Virus record (IMG/VR): IMGVR_UViG_3300032770_000023
Coordinates: 1-62,335 of that record
Strand: one strand, 5' to 3'
Source: a virus
DNA: 62,335 nt
The translations under genes were made by a program, and so were the position numbers. Below are positions 48,779 through 55,920 of this stretch, piece after piece (position 1 is the first letter of the stretch; the number at the start of each line of letters is the position of its first letter). The notes beneath the pieces are model-generated. The model worked only from the letters and a program-made list of their open reading frames with translations, was not told where the DNA came from and ran no database searches.

Positions 48779-48797
48779 TTTTCTATTCAGCAGAAAT
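48779..48797 (-). promoter_or_regulatory. Start/stop-associated hairpin, copy 8 (degenerate)
   Basis: TTTCTATTCAGCAGAAA: arms pair with one mismatch. Read leftward it contains the TGA stop of the 63-aa gene and ends one base before ATG 48778. Confidence 0.6.
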
Positions 48798-48978
48798 TCT
48801 TCTCACTCAGAGCCAACCAGACAGCCATCCACTTCGATCCTGAACGAGTATCAGGAGCCAGAAAAGCGTTCAACTCAGCCATGTCCCGCGCTTGCCAGAT
48901 GCTGTCGTGACACTCGTCAAGCAGTACTAGCGCGTGAGCTTCGGGAGAGGCGAAGTAGGTTGTCTCGTCGTGAATCAT
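48787..48978 (-). CDS. Small unknown protein
   Basis: 63 aa (MIHDETTYFASPEAHALVLL...). Helical, with a Trp/Met-rich end. TGA lies in hairpin copy 8. Start overlaps the previous stop. Function unknown. Confidence 0.65.
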   Translation of the reverse strand: MIHDETTYFASPEAHALVLLDECHDSIWQARDMAELNAFLAPDTRSGSKWMAVWLALSEKNFC

Positions 48979-49160
48979 TCTCGCCCCGATAGATTTCTAA
49001 TTTGACGTTCTTGCTCGGCGAGCTTTTTCTCTAGATGCTGAACTACTCGACAGACGTTCTGTATCGCGCAGCGCAATTCTTGCTCGCTCGCTGACTCATG
49101 CTCTAAGTAGTTATCGACGGCTTCCAGATTGCCGTACAGCAAATCGCCTAGTTTGCTCAT
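48975..49160 (-). CDS. Small coiled-coil protein
   Basis: 61 aa; residues 25-58 (QELRCAIQNVCRVVQHLEKKLAEQERQIRNL) form a heptad-like helix. Overlaps its downstream neighbour by 4 nt. Function unknown. Confidence 0.68.
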   Translation of the reverse strand: MSKLGDLLYGNLEAVDNYLEHESASEQELRCAIQNVCRVVQHLEKKLAEQERQIRNLSGRE

Positions 49161-49176
49161 ATCTTCCTCCGTCTAT

Positions 49177-49389
49177 CTACGCTGCGAAGTACAGATTCCC
49201 CGACTTGCGCAGCATCTTCGCACTCACTAATCCGTTCATCAGCCTCTCGAACTGCTCCAGCGTGAATCCGTGAGTCATCATCGCCGCATACAACGTTCCC
49301 GCTGGCGCTCCGAGTGGCCCTGCCAGTTTTACCGACTCGATCACCGCATCGCAGATCGCTTTCAAGGCTTTCAGTTGAGTAGATGTCAT
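49177..49389 (-). CDS. Small winged-helix-like protein
   Basis: 70 aa. ALKAICDAVIESVKLAGPLGAPAGTLYAAMMTHGFTLEQFERLMNGLVSAKMLRKSGNLYF has the helix-helix-wing pattern of short phage wHTH proteins. ATG overlaps the previous stop (ATGA). A regulator role is possible. Confidence 0.72.
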   Translation of the reverse strand: MTSTQLKALKAICDAVIESVKLAGPLGAPAGTLYAAMMTHGFTLEQFERLMNGLVSAKMLRKSGNLYFAA

Positions 49390-49640
49390 AATCCACCGTC
49401 CGCATCTGAAGTGACCGTGAAACCGTCAAACGCTCCACCGAAGTCACACGACTCGGGAAGTCTTCGAGCCATCCGAGCGCTCGCAATCTCTGGCGTCGAT
49501 TCGATTACCTGAATGATCTTCGTGTCTGTCTCGGAATCGGTAAGAGCGATCTCTCGCGCTTCTTTCTCAGTTTCTGCCCAAACATCAGTGTCGTTCAAGA
49601 AACCATCAGAGTATTCCGTAACGACTGTGAATCTTTTCAT
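49386..49640 (-). CDS. Small unknown protein, first of the main early string
   Basis: 84 aa with GAGG 8 nt before ATG 49640. N-terminal beta (MKRFTVVTEYSDG), acidic middle (AETEKEAREIALTDSETD). Preceded by a promoter with palindromes at 49676-49720. Function unknown. Confidence 0.7.
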   Translation of the reverse strand: MKRFTVVTEYSDGFLNDTDVWAETEKEAREIALTDSETDTKIIQVIESTPEIASARMARRLPESCDFGGAFDGFTVTSDADGGL

Positions 49641-49675
49641 CGCTGAACCTCGCTCTGAATTTGACTACGCGGATC

Positions 49676-49705
49676 ACTATATAGAAGTTCTATAGCGTTT
49701 GTCTA
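49676..49705 (-). promoter_or_regulatory. Leftward promoter with 15-bp palindrome in the spacer
   Basis: Leftward TAGACA (49700-49705), then TATATA (49678-49683, 16-nt spacer) or TATAGT (18-nt). The perfect palindrome TATAGAAGTTCTATA (49680-49694) lies between the two boxes, an ideal repressor site. Confidence 0.6.
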
Positions 49706-49720
49706 GTACTAATTTAGTAC
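49706..49720. promoter_or_regulatory. Second 15-bp palindrome
   Basis: GTACTAATTTAGTAC, 7-bp arms around one base, directly upstream of the -35 box. Likely operator or activator site for the same promoter. Confidence 0.5.
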
Positions 49721-49743
49721 AATCGTGCATCGCGCAAAGTTTA

Positions 49744-50277
49744 CTAAAACGGTATATCCTCATCGCTGATCGGATTGAACGAAAGAGCGGTTCCCGGAGG
49801 TAGATCGGGTTTCTTTTCCTTACGCTTGATCTCTGCGAGTCCCGCGACGGTATTCGGATAGTGAGGTGCTTGCTTAAACTGATCGAGAGTGATCCACTCG
49901 TCGAACACTTGCCACGGCGCTCTCTTTTCCTTCTGTCGCCAACTCTGAATGAGGATTCTTCCTCCAGAAAGCAGGACGAGTTTCGCCTCCATGCTTGCTA
50001 GAATCTTATTTCTACGAGCCGCGTGGTTGCTTCGCGATGTAGTCTGCACGAAGATGAAATCAGCGTTTTCCTGAGAACCGTCGCTAGGCTTACAGGCGAG
50101 CACATCGAAACAATTCCATAGATCGACACTGATCTCAATCATCGGACGATGACCGCAAACCCTGCATTCTTGCTTCTTACGGTCCGGGAACTTCTTTTTT
50201 CCTTCCACAGTCGCGACGAGATAGCCGCGCTGTTGGAGATATTGGCGAGTTCTGATCTGAGGAGATACGCCGCTCAT
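49744..50277 (-). CDS. PD-(D/E)XK-like nuclease with SSB-type C-terminus
   Basis: 177 aa. TRQYLQQRGYLVATVEGKKKFPDRKK, then WNCFDVLACKP (acidic catalytic position) and DFIFVQTTSRSNHAARRNKI, the pattern of small phage resolvase or VRR-like nucleases. CRVCGHRP adds a zinc-like pair. The protein ends ISDEDIPF, which copies the acidic tip of bacterial SSB (DDDIPF) and could recruit the host proteins that bind SSB. Its start overlaps the regulator stop (ATGA). Confidence 0.72.
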   Translation of the reverse strand: MSGVSPQIRTRQYLQQRGYLVATVEGKKKFPDRKKQECRVCGHRPMIEISVDLWNCFDVLACKPSDGSQENADFIFVQTTSRSNHAARRNKILASMEAKLVLLSGGRILIQSWRQKEKRAPWQVFDEWITLDQFKQAPHYPNTVAGLAEIKRKEKKPDLPPGTALSFNPISDEDIPF

Positions 50278-50435
50278 TTTCGTTTCCTCGCGGGAATAGA
50301 GACTCCGCGTTTGTCGGCGAGTTCCTGTAGCGCTGTGCGAACTACCTGAGCCTCTGAAGCTGCGTGCATGTCGTCTTCGAGAGCTTCGAGAAGATCGCAG
50401 AAATAGTCATCGAGATTAAAGGTTTTCATGCTCAT
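50274..50435 (-). CDS. 53-aa possible ribbon-helix-helix regulator
   Basis: ATG 50435 or 50429 to TGA 50274. MKTFNLDDYFCDLLEALEDDMHAASEAQVVRTALQELADKRG has a short strand followed by two helices, like CopG/Arc proteins, with a basic tail (IPARKRK). It is the first leftward gene beside the divergent control region, the usual place for a self-regulating repressor. The -10 box ends about 8 nt before ATG, so its mRNA may be leaderless. Confidence 0.6.
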   Translation of the reverse strand: MSMKTFNLDDYFCDLLEALEDDMHAASEAQVVRTALQELADKRGVSIPARKRK

Positions 50436-50442
50436 GCGGAAG

Positions 50443-50473
50443 AGCATAGCACTATCGTAATAGAAAGTCTATA
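50443..50473 (-). promoter_or_regulatory. Leftward early promoter with operator-like repeat
   Basis: Leftward TAGACT (50466-50471), 17-nt spacer, TATGCT (50443-50448). AATAGAAAGTCTATA (50459-50473) over the -35 has the same arms (ATAGA/TCTAT) and length as the palindrome at 49680-49694. Confidence 0.55.
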
Positions 50474-50480
50474 AAAACTC

Positions 50481-50509
50481 TTTACAGCGTCTAGTTCTTG
50501 TGCTTTAAT
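50481..50509 (+). promoter_or_regulatory. Rightward promoter of the small-gene operon
   Basis: TTTACA (50481-50486), 17-nt spacer, TTTAAT (50504-50509). It diverges from the leftward promoter; the ATAGA/TCTAT repeat lies between the two, so one regulator could act on both. Confidence 0.6.
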
Positions 50510-50538
50510 GCTCTCGTACTCAAGAAATGAGGCCGAAA

Positions 50539-50817
50539 ATGCTCGAACTTCACTCTGATCCGCTCTATATAGTAGTCAAGAGAGTCATGGACAACGCGAG
50601 ACTCTGTCGGCACTGCTACAAACCTTACGACGAGCACACGGCAGCGCTCTCGATGTGTCCTTGGCCGAATCGCAGACAGAATCATTTCTCTCCGATCTCT
50701 TGTCAGCACATTTCCTTGAGTCGTGGAGCGCACACCGAGCAGGACGAGTGCAACGCGATGTGCGGCAGAGAAGTCGTTGTCGGGACTGAGTACTGCTCGA
50801 AGCACATCGTCGGATAA
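50539..50817 (+). CDS. Cys/His-rich small protein
   Basis: 92 aa from ATG 50539 (GAGG 7-8 nt upstream; ATG 50527 also possible). LCRHCYKPYDEH...MCPWP and ECNAMCGREVVVGTEYCSKH suggest two zinc sites. First gene of the rightward operon; hairpin copy 9 follows its stop by 2 nt. Confidence 0.7.
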   Translation: MLELHSDPLYIVVKRVMDNARLCRHCYKPYDEHTAALSMCPWPNRRQNHFSPISCQHISLSRGAHTEQDECNAMCGREVVVGTEYCSKHIVG

Positions 50818-50819
50818 AG

Positions 50820-50837
50820 TTTCTACTTGAGTAGAAA
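50820..50837 (+). promoter_or_regulatory. Start/stop-associated hairpin, copy 9
   Basis: TTTCTAC / GTAGAAA, 7 bp with loop TTGA, on the plus strand between two rightward genes. It is followed by AATCTAGGAGG, nearly the same tail as copy 10. Confidence 0.8.
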
Positions 50838-50854
50838 AATCTAGGAGGTGGCCA

Positions 50855-50968
50855 GTGAGTGAGACTGAGAGGCAGACTAAATATACGATCTGGATCGGCG
50901 TGATGTGGTGGCCCGTAATCGCCGGATTGTTGTTACTCGTTTTCTTGATTGGGAGATCATGTCGATGA
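50855..50968 (+). CDS. 37-aa membrane microprotein
   Basis: GTG 50855 with AGGAGG 6 nt upstream, ending TGA 50968. SETERQTKYTIWIGVMWW then a hydrophobic helix (PVIAGLLLLVFLIG) and RSCR. Single transmembrane span. Excellent ribosome site. Confidence 0.7.
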   Translation: MSETERQTKYTIWIGVMWWPVIAGLLLLVFLIGRSCR

Positions 50969-51060
50969 CTGAGAGGACAGCCCTTATTTGCTACAGAGTT
51001 TTGCTGTTGGTCAATTCAGTGGGATGGGTCCCTACCCCCAAGCGTAGGAGAAGGTGGTGA
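50965..51060 (+). CDS. 31-aa peptide, MTERTA copy 1
   Basis: ATG 50965 overlaps the previous TGA. The first 17 nt (ATGACTGAGAGGACAGC) are identical to the starts at 51381 and 51563. The body is short and ends in basic residues where the inverted repeat begins. Perhaps a gene truncated by the inserted segment. Confidence 0.45.
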   Translation: MTERTALICYRVLLLVNSVGWVPTPKRRRRW

Positions 51061-51333
51061 GAGATGGTAAAACGAGGCGATCAAGTTGGAGAAGCACCGC
51101 AGATAACCAAGGCACAGGAAGATGCTCTTGGGCAAGACATTGACACTCTAGATAATCTGGCGCACGCATTACTCCTCAGGATGCCCGCAGATTTCCACGT
51201 GAAGCAACTTAAGCAGGCGCTGCCAGAACTCGTGGAGCGATTCAAGAACCACTTTGCCGATGCGTTCGGTTGGGACCCATGGGAAGGACACCCTGACCAC
51301 AAGCGCAAAGTCGGTGGGTAGGGACCCATCCCA
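51020..51333. mobile_element. Small segment bounded by 18-bp inverted repeats
   Basis: TGGGATGGGTCCCTACCC at 51020-51037 and its exact reverse complement at 51316-51333 enclose one 85-aa gene. The right repeat covers the gene's stop. No transposase is inside, so it resembles a non-autonomous cassette or MITE-like insertion, or a transcription loop element. Confidence 0.5.
51064..51321 (+). CDS. 85-aa protein inside the inverted-repeat segment
   Basis: ATG 51064, helical (DIDTLDNLAHALLLRMPADFHVKQLKQALPELVERFKNHFADAFG), ending GHPDHKRKVGG. Looks like a conserved short protein, but no family is recognised. GGAGAAGGTGG upstream gives a ribosome site. Confidence 0.68.
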   Translation: MVKRGDQVGEAPQITKAQEDALGQDIDTLDNLAHALLLRMPADFHVKQLKQALPELVERFKNHFADAFGWDPWEGHPDHKRKVGG

Positions 51334-51380
51334 TCGGGACTAAGTTCGGAGACGTGCTTTGTAGCGAAGAAAGGAATTTT

Positions 51381-51566
51381 ATGACTGAGAGGACAGCGCC
51401 CAATATCGTCTGGGTAGTAGAAATGTGGAGCGAGATCAACAGGAAGTTCGAGCCTACTGTTGGTGTCCGGCTTACAAGGGATGAGGGCCGGATAGAACTA
51501 AGGGCATGGAGTGTGCGCAATTCATCAGAACGATTCAGGTTGAAGAAGTATGGAGCAATTTCATGA
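51381..51566 (+). CDS. 61-aa protein, MTERTA copy 2
   Basis: ATG 51381 with AAAGGA 6 nt upstream. The body (NIVWVVEMWSEINRKFEPTVGVRLTRDEGRIELRAW) is a probable small beta protein. Stop overlaps the next start (ATGA). Shares its first 17 nt with two neighbours. Confidence 0.68.
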   Translation: MTERTAPNIVWVVEMWSEINRKFEPTVGVRLTRDEGRIELRAWSVRNSSERFRLKKYGAIS

Positions 51567-52141
51567 CTGAGAGGACAGCACCAACGCGGACGCTGCAACT
51601 GTTGGAGCGATGCCGAAACTTGCTTATCAATGCGGACGATTATCTGCACCTTACATACCGCATCGACTCTGACGACAAAAGGCGTGAGATAGGTAGCGGA
51701 ATCATCATGGCAATGCGGCAATTGCGGAAGGATATTGAGGCGGTGCTCCCAGCGACGGACGCGGACTATGACTGGCTGCACGAATCCGATCCCCTTCTGG
51801 CGGAATTGAAGTACATCGCAGACAGCCCATTACCGGAGCATGGCGGATTTCATCCCAGAGTAGTCGCAGCGGCAAAGGGAGCGGTTGAGAGATTAACCAG
51901 AGCGACGGACGCGGGCACGGAGCCGCGGCACTTGGTTCACGAAGCGCGGCAGATGATTCTAAAGCGATGGGCTAAGTATTCTGACCCGAAGAATTTGGAA
52001 TGGAATTTTGATGAGGTTGACAAGTGGGAGCGCCATGCCATTAATGCTGTCCTCGATCTGGAAATGGCAGAGATAAGCGGGTGCGTTAGGACTCCCGCTC
52101 CGCCGACCGGCGAGAGATCGAAGGGAGAATCGAATGGCTAA
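51563..52141 (+). CDS. 192-aa helical protein, MTERTA copy 3
   Basis: ATG 51563. Helical (TLQLLERCRNLLINADDYLHLTYRI; MAMRQLRKDIEAVLPATDADYDWLHE). No domain recognised. Third gene starting ATGACTGAGAGGACAGC. Overlaps the next gene by 8 nt. Confidence 0.7.
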   Translation: MTERTAPTRTLQLLERCRNLLINADDYLHLTYRIDSDDKRREIGSGIIMAMRQLRKDIEAVLPATDADYDWLHESDPLLAELKYIADSPLPEHGGFHPRVVAAAKGAVERLTRATDAGTEPRHLVHEARQMILKRWAKYSDPKNLEWNFDEVDKWERHAINAVLDLEMAEISGCVRTPAPPTGERSKGESNG

Positions 52142-52346
52142 CTCAGAATGGAATCGGGCAGCGCGGAAGTCCGGCGGAAATCGGCCAGCGCGGTTCAATA
52201 TGCCGAATCTCTCGAAGGCCGATCTGGAGATTCTTCAACAAGAGGCGCTGATCCGCAAGGAATTCGGCGAGGAAGGTGTGAGGAAATTCTGGGAGATGTT
52301 GCCTGCGGAAGATGATGCCGAGAGATCGAAGGAGACGCAAAAATGA
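52134..52346 (+). CDS. Small charged protein
   Basis: 70 aa; basic N-terminus (EWNRAARKSGGNRPARF), then an acidic helix (KADLEILQQEALIRKEFGEEGVRKFWEML). Overlaps both neighbours by 4-8 nt. Function unknown. Confidence 0.65.
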   Translation: MANSEWNRAARKSGGNRPARFNMPNLSKADLEILQQEALIRKEFGEEGVRKFWEMLPAEDDAERSKETQK

Positions 52347-52774
52347 ATGCACAGGAACTGCTGCTGCACATCAAGGAATTAGGCCGCGTAACGATGGCTA
52401 CCGAATCGGGCCGAGAAATGATCTTGGCAGCGATTGATGAAGTTCTCGGGGCTTCGTCCCTGCCGCAAGCAACGCCACAGGACACGACGATTGAAGAAAA
52501 TTTGGCCGATTATGCTAGGCGCGGGTTTGAAGCATTCCAGATGTACCGCACCGCTTGGCTGCGAGAGATGGGTGGAGTAATCGTCCCGAAGCATTGGGAA
52601 ATCGACGGATTCGTGTTGAGAGCGCGGGATATATACGAAAAGGCGCAGTTGGTGGATCGCATCAAGAAAATCTTGGTCGATGAATCTAAGAAAAAATCGG
52701 ACGGACTTCACATGTTCGACGCCGTGTTCAAATTTCTAGCCCAAGATGGCAAAGATAAAGTTCCAACGAATTGA
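52343..52774 (+). CDS. 143-aa helical protein
   Basis: ATG 52343 overlaps the previous TGA. Helical (NAQELLLHIKELGRVTMATE...; RARDIYEKAQLVDRIKKILVDE). No family recognised. Confidence 0.66.
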   Translation: MNAQELLLHIKELGRVTMATESGREMILAAIDEVLGASSLPQATPQDTTIEENLADYARRGFEAFQMYRTAWLREMGGVIVPKHWEIDGFVLRARDIYEKAQLVDRIKKILVDESKKKSDGLHMFDAVFKFLAQDGKDKVPTN

Positions 52775-52802
52775 GGCCGCGCCCAAAGAAGCCTAGCCCA
52801 CC

Positions 52803-52985
52803 ATGTCAGAAAATTGCCGCTGCGTTATCTGCGACGAATGCATGGGTAGCGGATTCCATCGCGTTGATGATTGGAGTCAGCCAGAAGGGTATGACCTTGA
52901 AACGTGCGATACATGTCGGGGGAGCGGTTTTAGTGAGATTTGCGAGGAATGTTATGACGCGGACAAATACGAGGGAGGAGCCTAG
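52803..52985 (+). CDS. Small DnaJ-type zinc-finger protein
   Basis: 60 aa. CRCVICDECMGSGFHR and TCDTCRGSGFSEICEECYD repeat the CxxCxGxG of DnaJ zinc centres. Likely a two-site zinc protein. The preceding gene ends 28 nt upstream. Confidence 0.7.
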   Translation: MSENCRCVICDECMGSGFHRVDDWSQPEGYDLETCDTCRGSGFSEICEECYDADKYEGGA

Positions 52986-53008
52986 CCCATGCCCGAACGG
53001 AGGAAACA

Positions 53009-53407
53009 ATGAAACATACACCCGGTCCTTGGGAGTTTGAGAAGCGTGATTGTCTCTCAATGGGATCAGTTCACTATGCCGTCAAGACTTCGCACAAGGT
53101 TCCTGAAACGCCGTGGTCTCCGCGATTCATCGTGTGGGCGTGCGGCAGCTTGGGCGAAACGATGCACAATCGAAAGCCTGACGATTACCGCGACGATCCA
53201 GCAATTGAAGCCGACGTGCGCCTGATTTCCGCCGCGCCGGATTTGCTCGAAGCACTTCATCGGATGCTTGTAAGTTTCTCCGGGAAAGATGAGGAGCTAT
53301 GCATGGAATGCGGCGAGAAGGCCGGCACTGGCGAGACCTGCGATACGTGCTATGTCATCGGCAAAGCAATGCAGGCGATTGAAAAGGCGACCGGAGAAAT
53401 GCTATGA
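53009..53407 (+). CDS. Conserved TPGPW-type phage protein
   Basis: 132 aa. MKHTPGPWEFEKRD at the start and DVRLISAAPDLLEALHRML are the signature of a widespread phage accessory family of unknown function. A C-terminal CMECGEKAGTGETCDTC adds a zinc cluster. Confidence 0.85.
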   Translation: MKHTPGPWEFEKRDCLSMGSVHYAVKTSHKVPETPWSPRFIVWACGSLGETMHNRKPDDYRDDPAIEADVRLISAAPDLLEALHRMLVSFSGKDEELCMECGEKAGTGETCDTCYVIGKAMQAIEKATGEML

Positions 53408-53865
53408 AATTCTGCCTCATCTTCTTGCTTCTCTCCACCTCCTGCGCTATCAAGAGGCCCGTACAGGCACAACTGAAAATCGATCCTGCGAGATATTCAC
53501 TGGAAGACAACGGATTCGCTGAGGGAGTTCCTTGCGATACTCCACTTTCGGCGGAAGAGAAAGCGGCTGGCTTGTCATGTATGAAGAAAACGCAGTCTTG
53601 GACGATTCGCTGCGACGATCCTCGCACGATTGACATTCTGCCAAGAGTAAATAACCCATTGTTTTACGACTTCGGCGAAGCCCAGGAACGCGGAGAGAAG
53701 TTTTGGTGCGTGATTCCCGTTGAGAAGAAGCATAGGAATCCGCTATTGGCGATGTATTGTGACCTACGCTCTGCGGACGGCAAGCACTGCTTAGTATGGG
53801 CGAAACATCCACAAGCCTGTGTCAATGGTCCGCAGACAGGCGATTGCACAGCAGCAACGAAATAA
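53404..53865 (+). CDS. Secreted or lipoprotein-like protein
   Basis: 153 aa. MKFCLIFLLLSTSC is a signal with a possible lipobox Cys. The mature part has several Cys and charged residues (RCDDPRTIDILPRVNNPLFYDFGEAQERGEKFWCVIPVEKK). May act at the host envelope, for example in exclusion. ATG overlaps the previous TGA. Confidence 0.7.
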   Translation: MKFCLIFLLLSTSCAIKRPVQAQLKIDPARYSLEDNGFAEGVPCDTPLSAEEKAAGLSCMKKTQSWTIRCDDPRTIDILPRVNNPLFYDFGEAQERGEKFWCVIPVEKKHRNPLLAMYCDLRSADGKHCLVWAKHPQACVNGPQTGDCTAATK

Positions 53866-53893
53866 GGGCGGGGGGTTGAGGGAGGAGGGGACA

Positions 53894-54115
53894 ATGGCGA
53901 CGGAAAAGGCTGTCGAGTTCGATGGAATGCGCTGGCCCTTACCTGACAGCGATTTGGCGTGGAAGGCGCGATACGGCAAACCGACGCAGACTGAAATGTA
54001 CTGGATCGCCTCACGGTTGGAAGCCTATGCCCACCTAATTGAACACACGCAGAAGCGCAGGAATTATATCTGCAAACGATTGAAGGGACGCGGGGAGGCT
54101 GGAGGATTGCCATGA
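53894..54115 (+). CDS. Small unknown protein
   Basis: 73 aa from ATG 53894 with GGAGGGG 4-5 nt upstream. FDGMRWPLPDSDLAWKARYGKPTQTEMYWIASRLEAY looks conserved; helical with a basic end. Function unknown. Confidence 0.68.
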   Translation: MATEKAVEFDGMRWPLPDSDLAWKARYGKPTQTEMYWIASRLEAYAHLIEHTQKRRNYICKRLKGRGEAGGLP

Positions 54116-54327
54116 ACTACGTTCACATTTACAGATCTAGACCGTGGCAGCCGATGACTCGGCATTGGCATCCCTATCTGGAGAAGTGGATCAACACACC
54201 GCCGCGAAAGAAGTATCGGTGCCATGAATGCGGCGATGAACGGCAAGCGAGATCGTTGGAAATCAGCATAGATTACGACCGACTCAGGATTCGCTGTAAG
54301 GGCGGGAAGCATCCGGGTTGGGTATAG
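54112..54327 (+). CDS. Small zinc-like protein
   Basis: 71 aa. YRCHECGDERQARS gives a Cys pair; further Cys in IRCKGGKH. ATG overlaps the previous stop (ATGA). Function unknown. Confidence 0.66.
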   Translation: MNYVHIYRSRPWQPMTRHWHPYLEKWINTPPRKKYRCHECGDERQARSLEISIDYDRLRIRCKGGKHPGWV

Positions 54328-54340
54328 GCAGGGAGAGGCC

Positions 54341-55030
54341 ATGAACGAACGCGAGAAATGCCCGACATGCGGCACAAGTTATAAGCACTATTTTGACTAC
54401 GGTAAGGGATGCTCTGCAATAGGGAAGCACGATCCTTGGCATGATGCTCCTCAGCCCGCAGCGCCGACGCCGACAATTAATACGCCGATTGTTGTAATGA
54501 AATCTGTAACGCCGAACGATAGCAAGCCGCCATTGCATTATCACGTCGAGCCGCCTCTAGAGCCGGGTGAATTCTTCATGACTCGCGGCGATGGCGTACA
54601 GGAACGATGCCGATATGTGGGCCAATCCGTAACGATTCCGTGGTCCGTAGCCAGCTCCGAACCACCAGAAAAGCGCGATCCAGCCGTCGAAAGCGCAGAC
54701 GAACTTGCGAAAGCGGCATTCGCTCTTGGGAAACTAAGAGGCAAGTATGAGGCCAGTGAGGAGCTGGGGCGGGATGTGATTGATAGAGATGATGCACTAC
54801 TTATTGCCGACGAATGTCCAGCCGAGGACTGCCGCTGCTACGAGCGTATTAAAACGTTCAAGGCAGTGCGTGGCGAGGGGCCGGGGGACGAACGAGCGGC
54901 GCTACTGAAAACTATCGTTAGTCAAGCTCGGGAGATTGCCATTCTAAGATCAGAGTTGGAGAGTGAGCAGGAGCACATTTCTAGACTATGTGCAGAATTG
55001 CGTGATGCTGAGGCGCGTGCGAAGACATGA
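54341..55030 (+). CDS. Zinc-ribbon / coiled-coil protein
   Basis: 229 aa. CPTCGTSYKHYFDYGKGC at the N-terminus, a Pro-rich linker (residues 35-75), and a C-terminal coiled coil (LLKTIVSQAREIAILRSELESEQEHISRL). No family recognised. Confidence 0.68.
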   Translation: MNEREKCPTCGTSYKHYFDYGKGCSAIGKHDPWHDAPQPAAPTPTINTPIVVMKSVTPNDSKPPLHYHVEPPLEPGEFFMTRGDGVQERCRYVGQSVTIPWSVASSEPPEKRDPAVESADELAKAAFALGKLRGKYEASEELGRDVIDRDDALLIADECPAEDCRCYERIKTFKAVRGEGPGDERAALLKTIVSQAREIAILRSELESEQEHISRLCAELRDAEARAKT

Positions 55031-55233
55031 TTAAAGTTTATAAGGATAAAGCTGTCCATCGCATGAAGCGTTATCGAGGACTCGCGGATACCTACTGCGA
55101 ATGTGGATATTTTCTGTGCGTAATGGCCGAGGGAGCATCGTACACGGGATTTATCGACTGCCCGAAGTGTTTACATCGCTACGAATTCGTAGATTCTTGC
55201 AGGCCAGTGGGTACTCCGGGAGCGGGGAAGTAA
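55027..55233 (+). CDS. Small zinc-ribbon protein
   Basis: 68 aa. TYCECGYFLCVM and IDCPKCLHRYEF give a four-Cys ribbon. ATG overlaps the previous stop. Function unknown. Confidence 0.66.
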   Translation: MIKVYKDKAVHRMKRYRGLADTYCECGYFLCVMAEGASYTGFIDCPKCLHRYEFVDSCRPVGTPGAGK

Positions 55234-55260
55234 GCCTTATTTGCTACGAAGGAGAAAAAA

Positions 55261-55728
55261 ATGGAAAATTCACAGCGTTGGGTAGTAATTGTCGTGCTTT
55301 CATTTGTAGCGATTGGAGTGGGATGCGTTGTTTGGTTCGGATTCTTCTCGAATGTTCACTTTTTCAACCGCGAAATTTCGCAAGAGCAACGGGCGAATGA
55401 GGCAGTCGGCGCGAAAGTTCTACCGAAAGCTCCGTTGCAGATCGTCATTAAGAACAAGCCGAACGAGTGTAGGGTAATTGATAGCGCACGACTAGATGGC
55501 TCTGATTTGTGGGTGTACTACCACAATGCCTGCAACAGAACGACTACTGACGACACTATCCACTGGAACGGAATCGCGCCTGACGGCACCGTGATCGTCA
55601 GTGGATGGACTTACACGCGCAGCGATCTTGAGTCGGGACAAAAGGCCGAATTCCATGCGGACGACCTAAAGGACGACCCGCGCATGGTGACATTAGAAGT
55701 AAAAGCTAGATGGAATGACAATCCCTAA
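55261..55728 (+). CDS. Membrane-anchored extracytoplasmic protein
   Basis: 155 aa with AAGGAG 8-9 nt before ATG 55261. Residues 8-30 (VVIVVLSFVAIGVGCVVWFGFF) are a signal anchor; the rest is a beta-rich exterior domain (NECRVIDSARLDGSDLWVYYHNACN...). May protect the infected cell or act in lysis timing. CCTTATTTGCTAC before it is a repeat of 50983-50995. Confidence 0.7.
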   Translation: MENSQRWVVIVVLSFVAIGVGCVVWFGFFSNVHFFNREISQEQRANEAVGAKVLPKAPLQIVIKNKPNECRVIDSARLDGSDLWVYYHNACNRTTTDDTIHWNGIAPDGTVIVSGWTYTRSDLESGQKAEFHADDLKDDPRMVTLEVKARWNDNP

Positions 55729-55757
55729 GTTGGGGGAGCGGGAAGCGAGGGAACGAA

Positions 55758-55910
55758 ATGAGCTGGTTTAGAAGATTTTTCTGTGATCATGATTATCGTT
55801 TCGTGCGAAACATCTACGGCGACGAGATTATTACATGTGGGTATAAGCGCAGCCTGTGGCAATGCTCCAGATGCGAAAAGCTGAAATTCCGAGAGAAATT
55901 AGTCCAATAG
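55758..55910 (+). CDS. 50-aa conserved Cys-rich phage protein
   Basis: ATG 55758 to TAG 55910. FFCDHDYRFVRNIYGDEIITCGYKRSLWQCSRCEKLKF is a zinc pattern I recognise in many phages (C.HDY..VR.IYGDEI...GYKRS.W.C..C). GAGG precedes the start. Confidence 0.78.
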   Translation: MSWFRRFFCDHDYRFVRNIYGDEIITCGYKRSLWQCSRCEKLKFREKLVQ

Positions 55911-55920
55911 GGTGAATGGA

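Noticed and set aside
51242-51781. Leftward 179-aa ORF
   Set aside because: Antisense to three rightward genes with good junctions.
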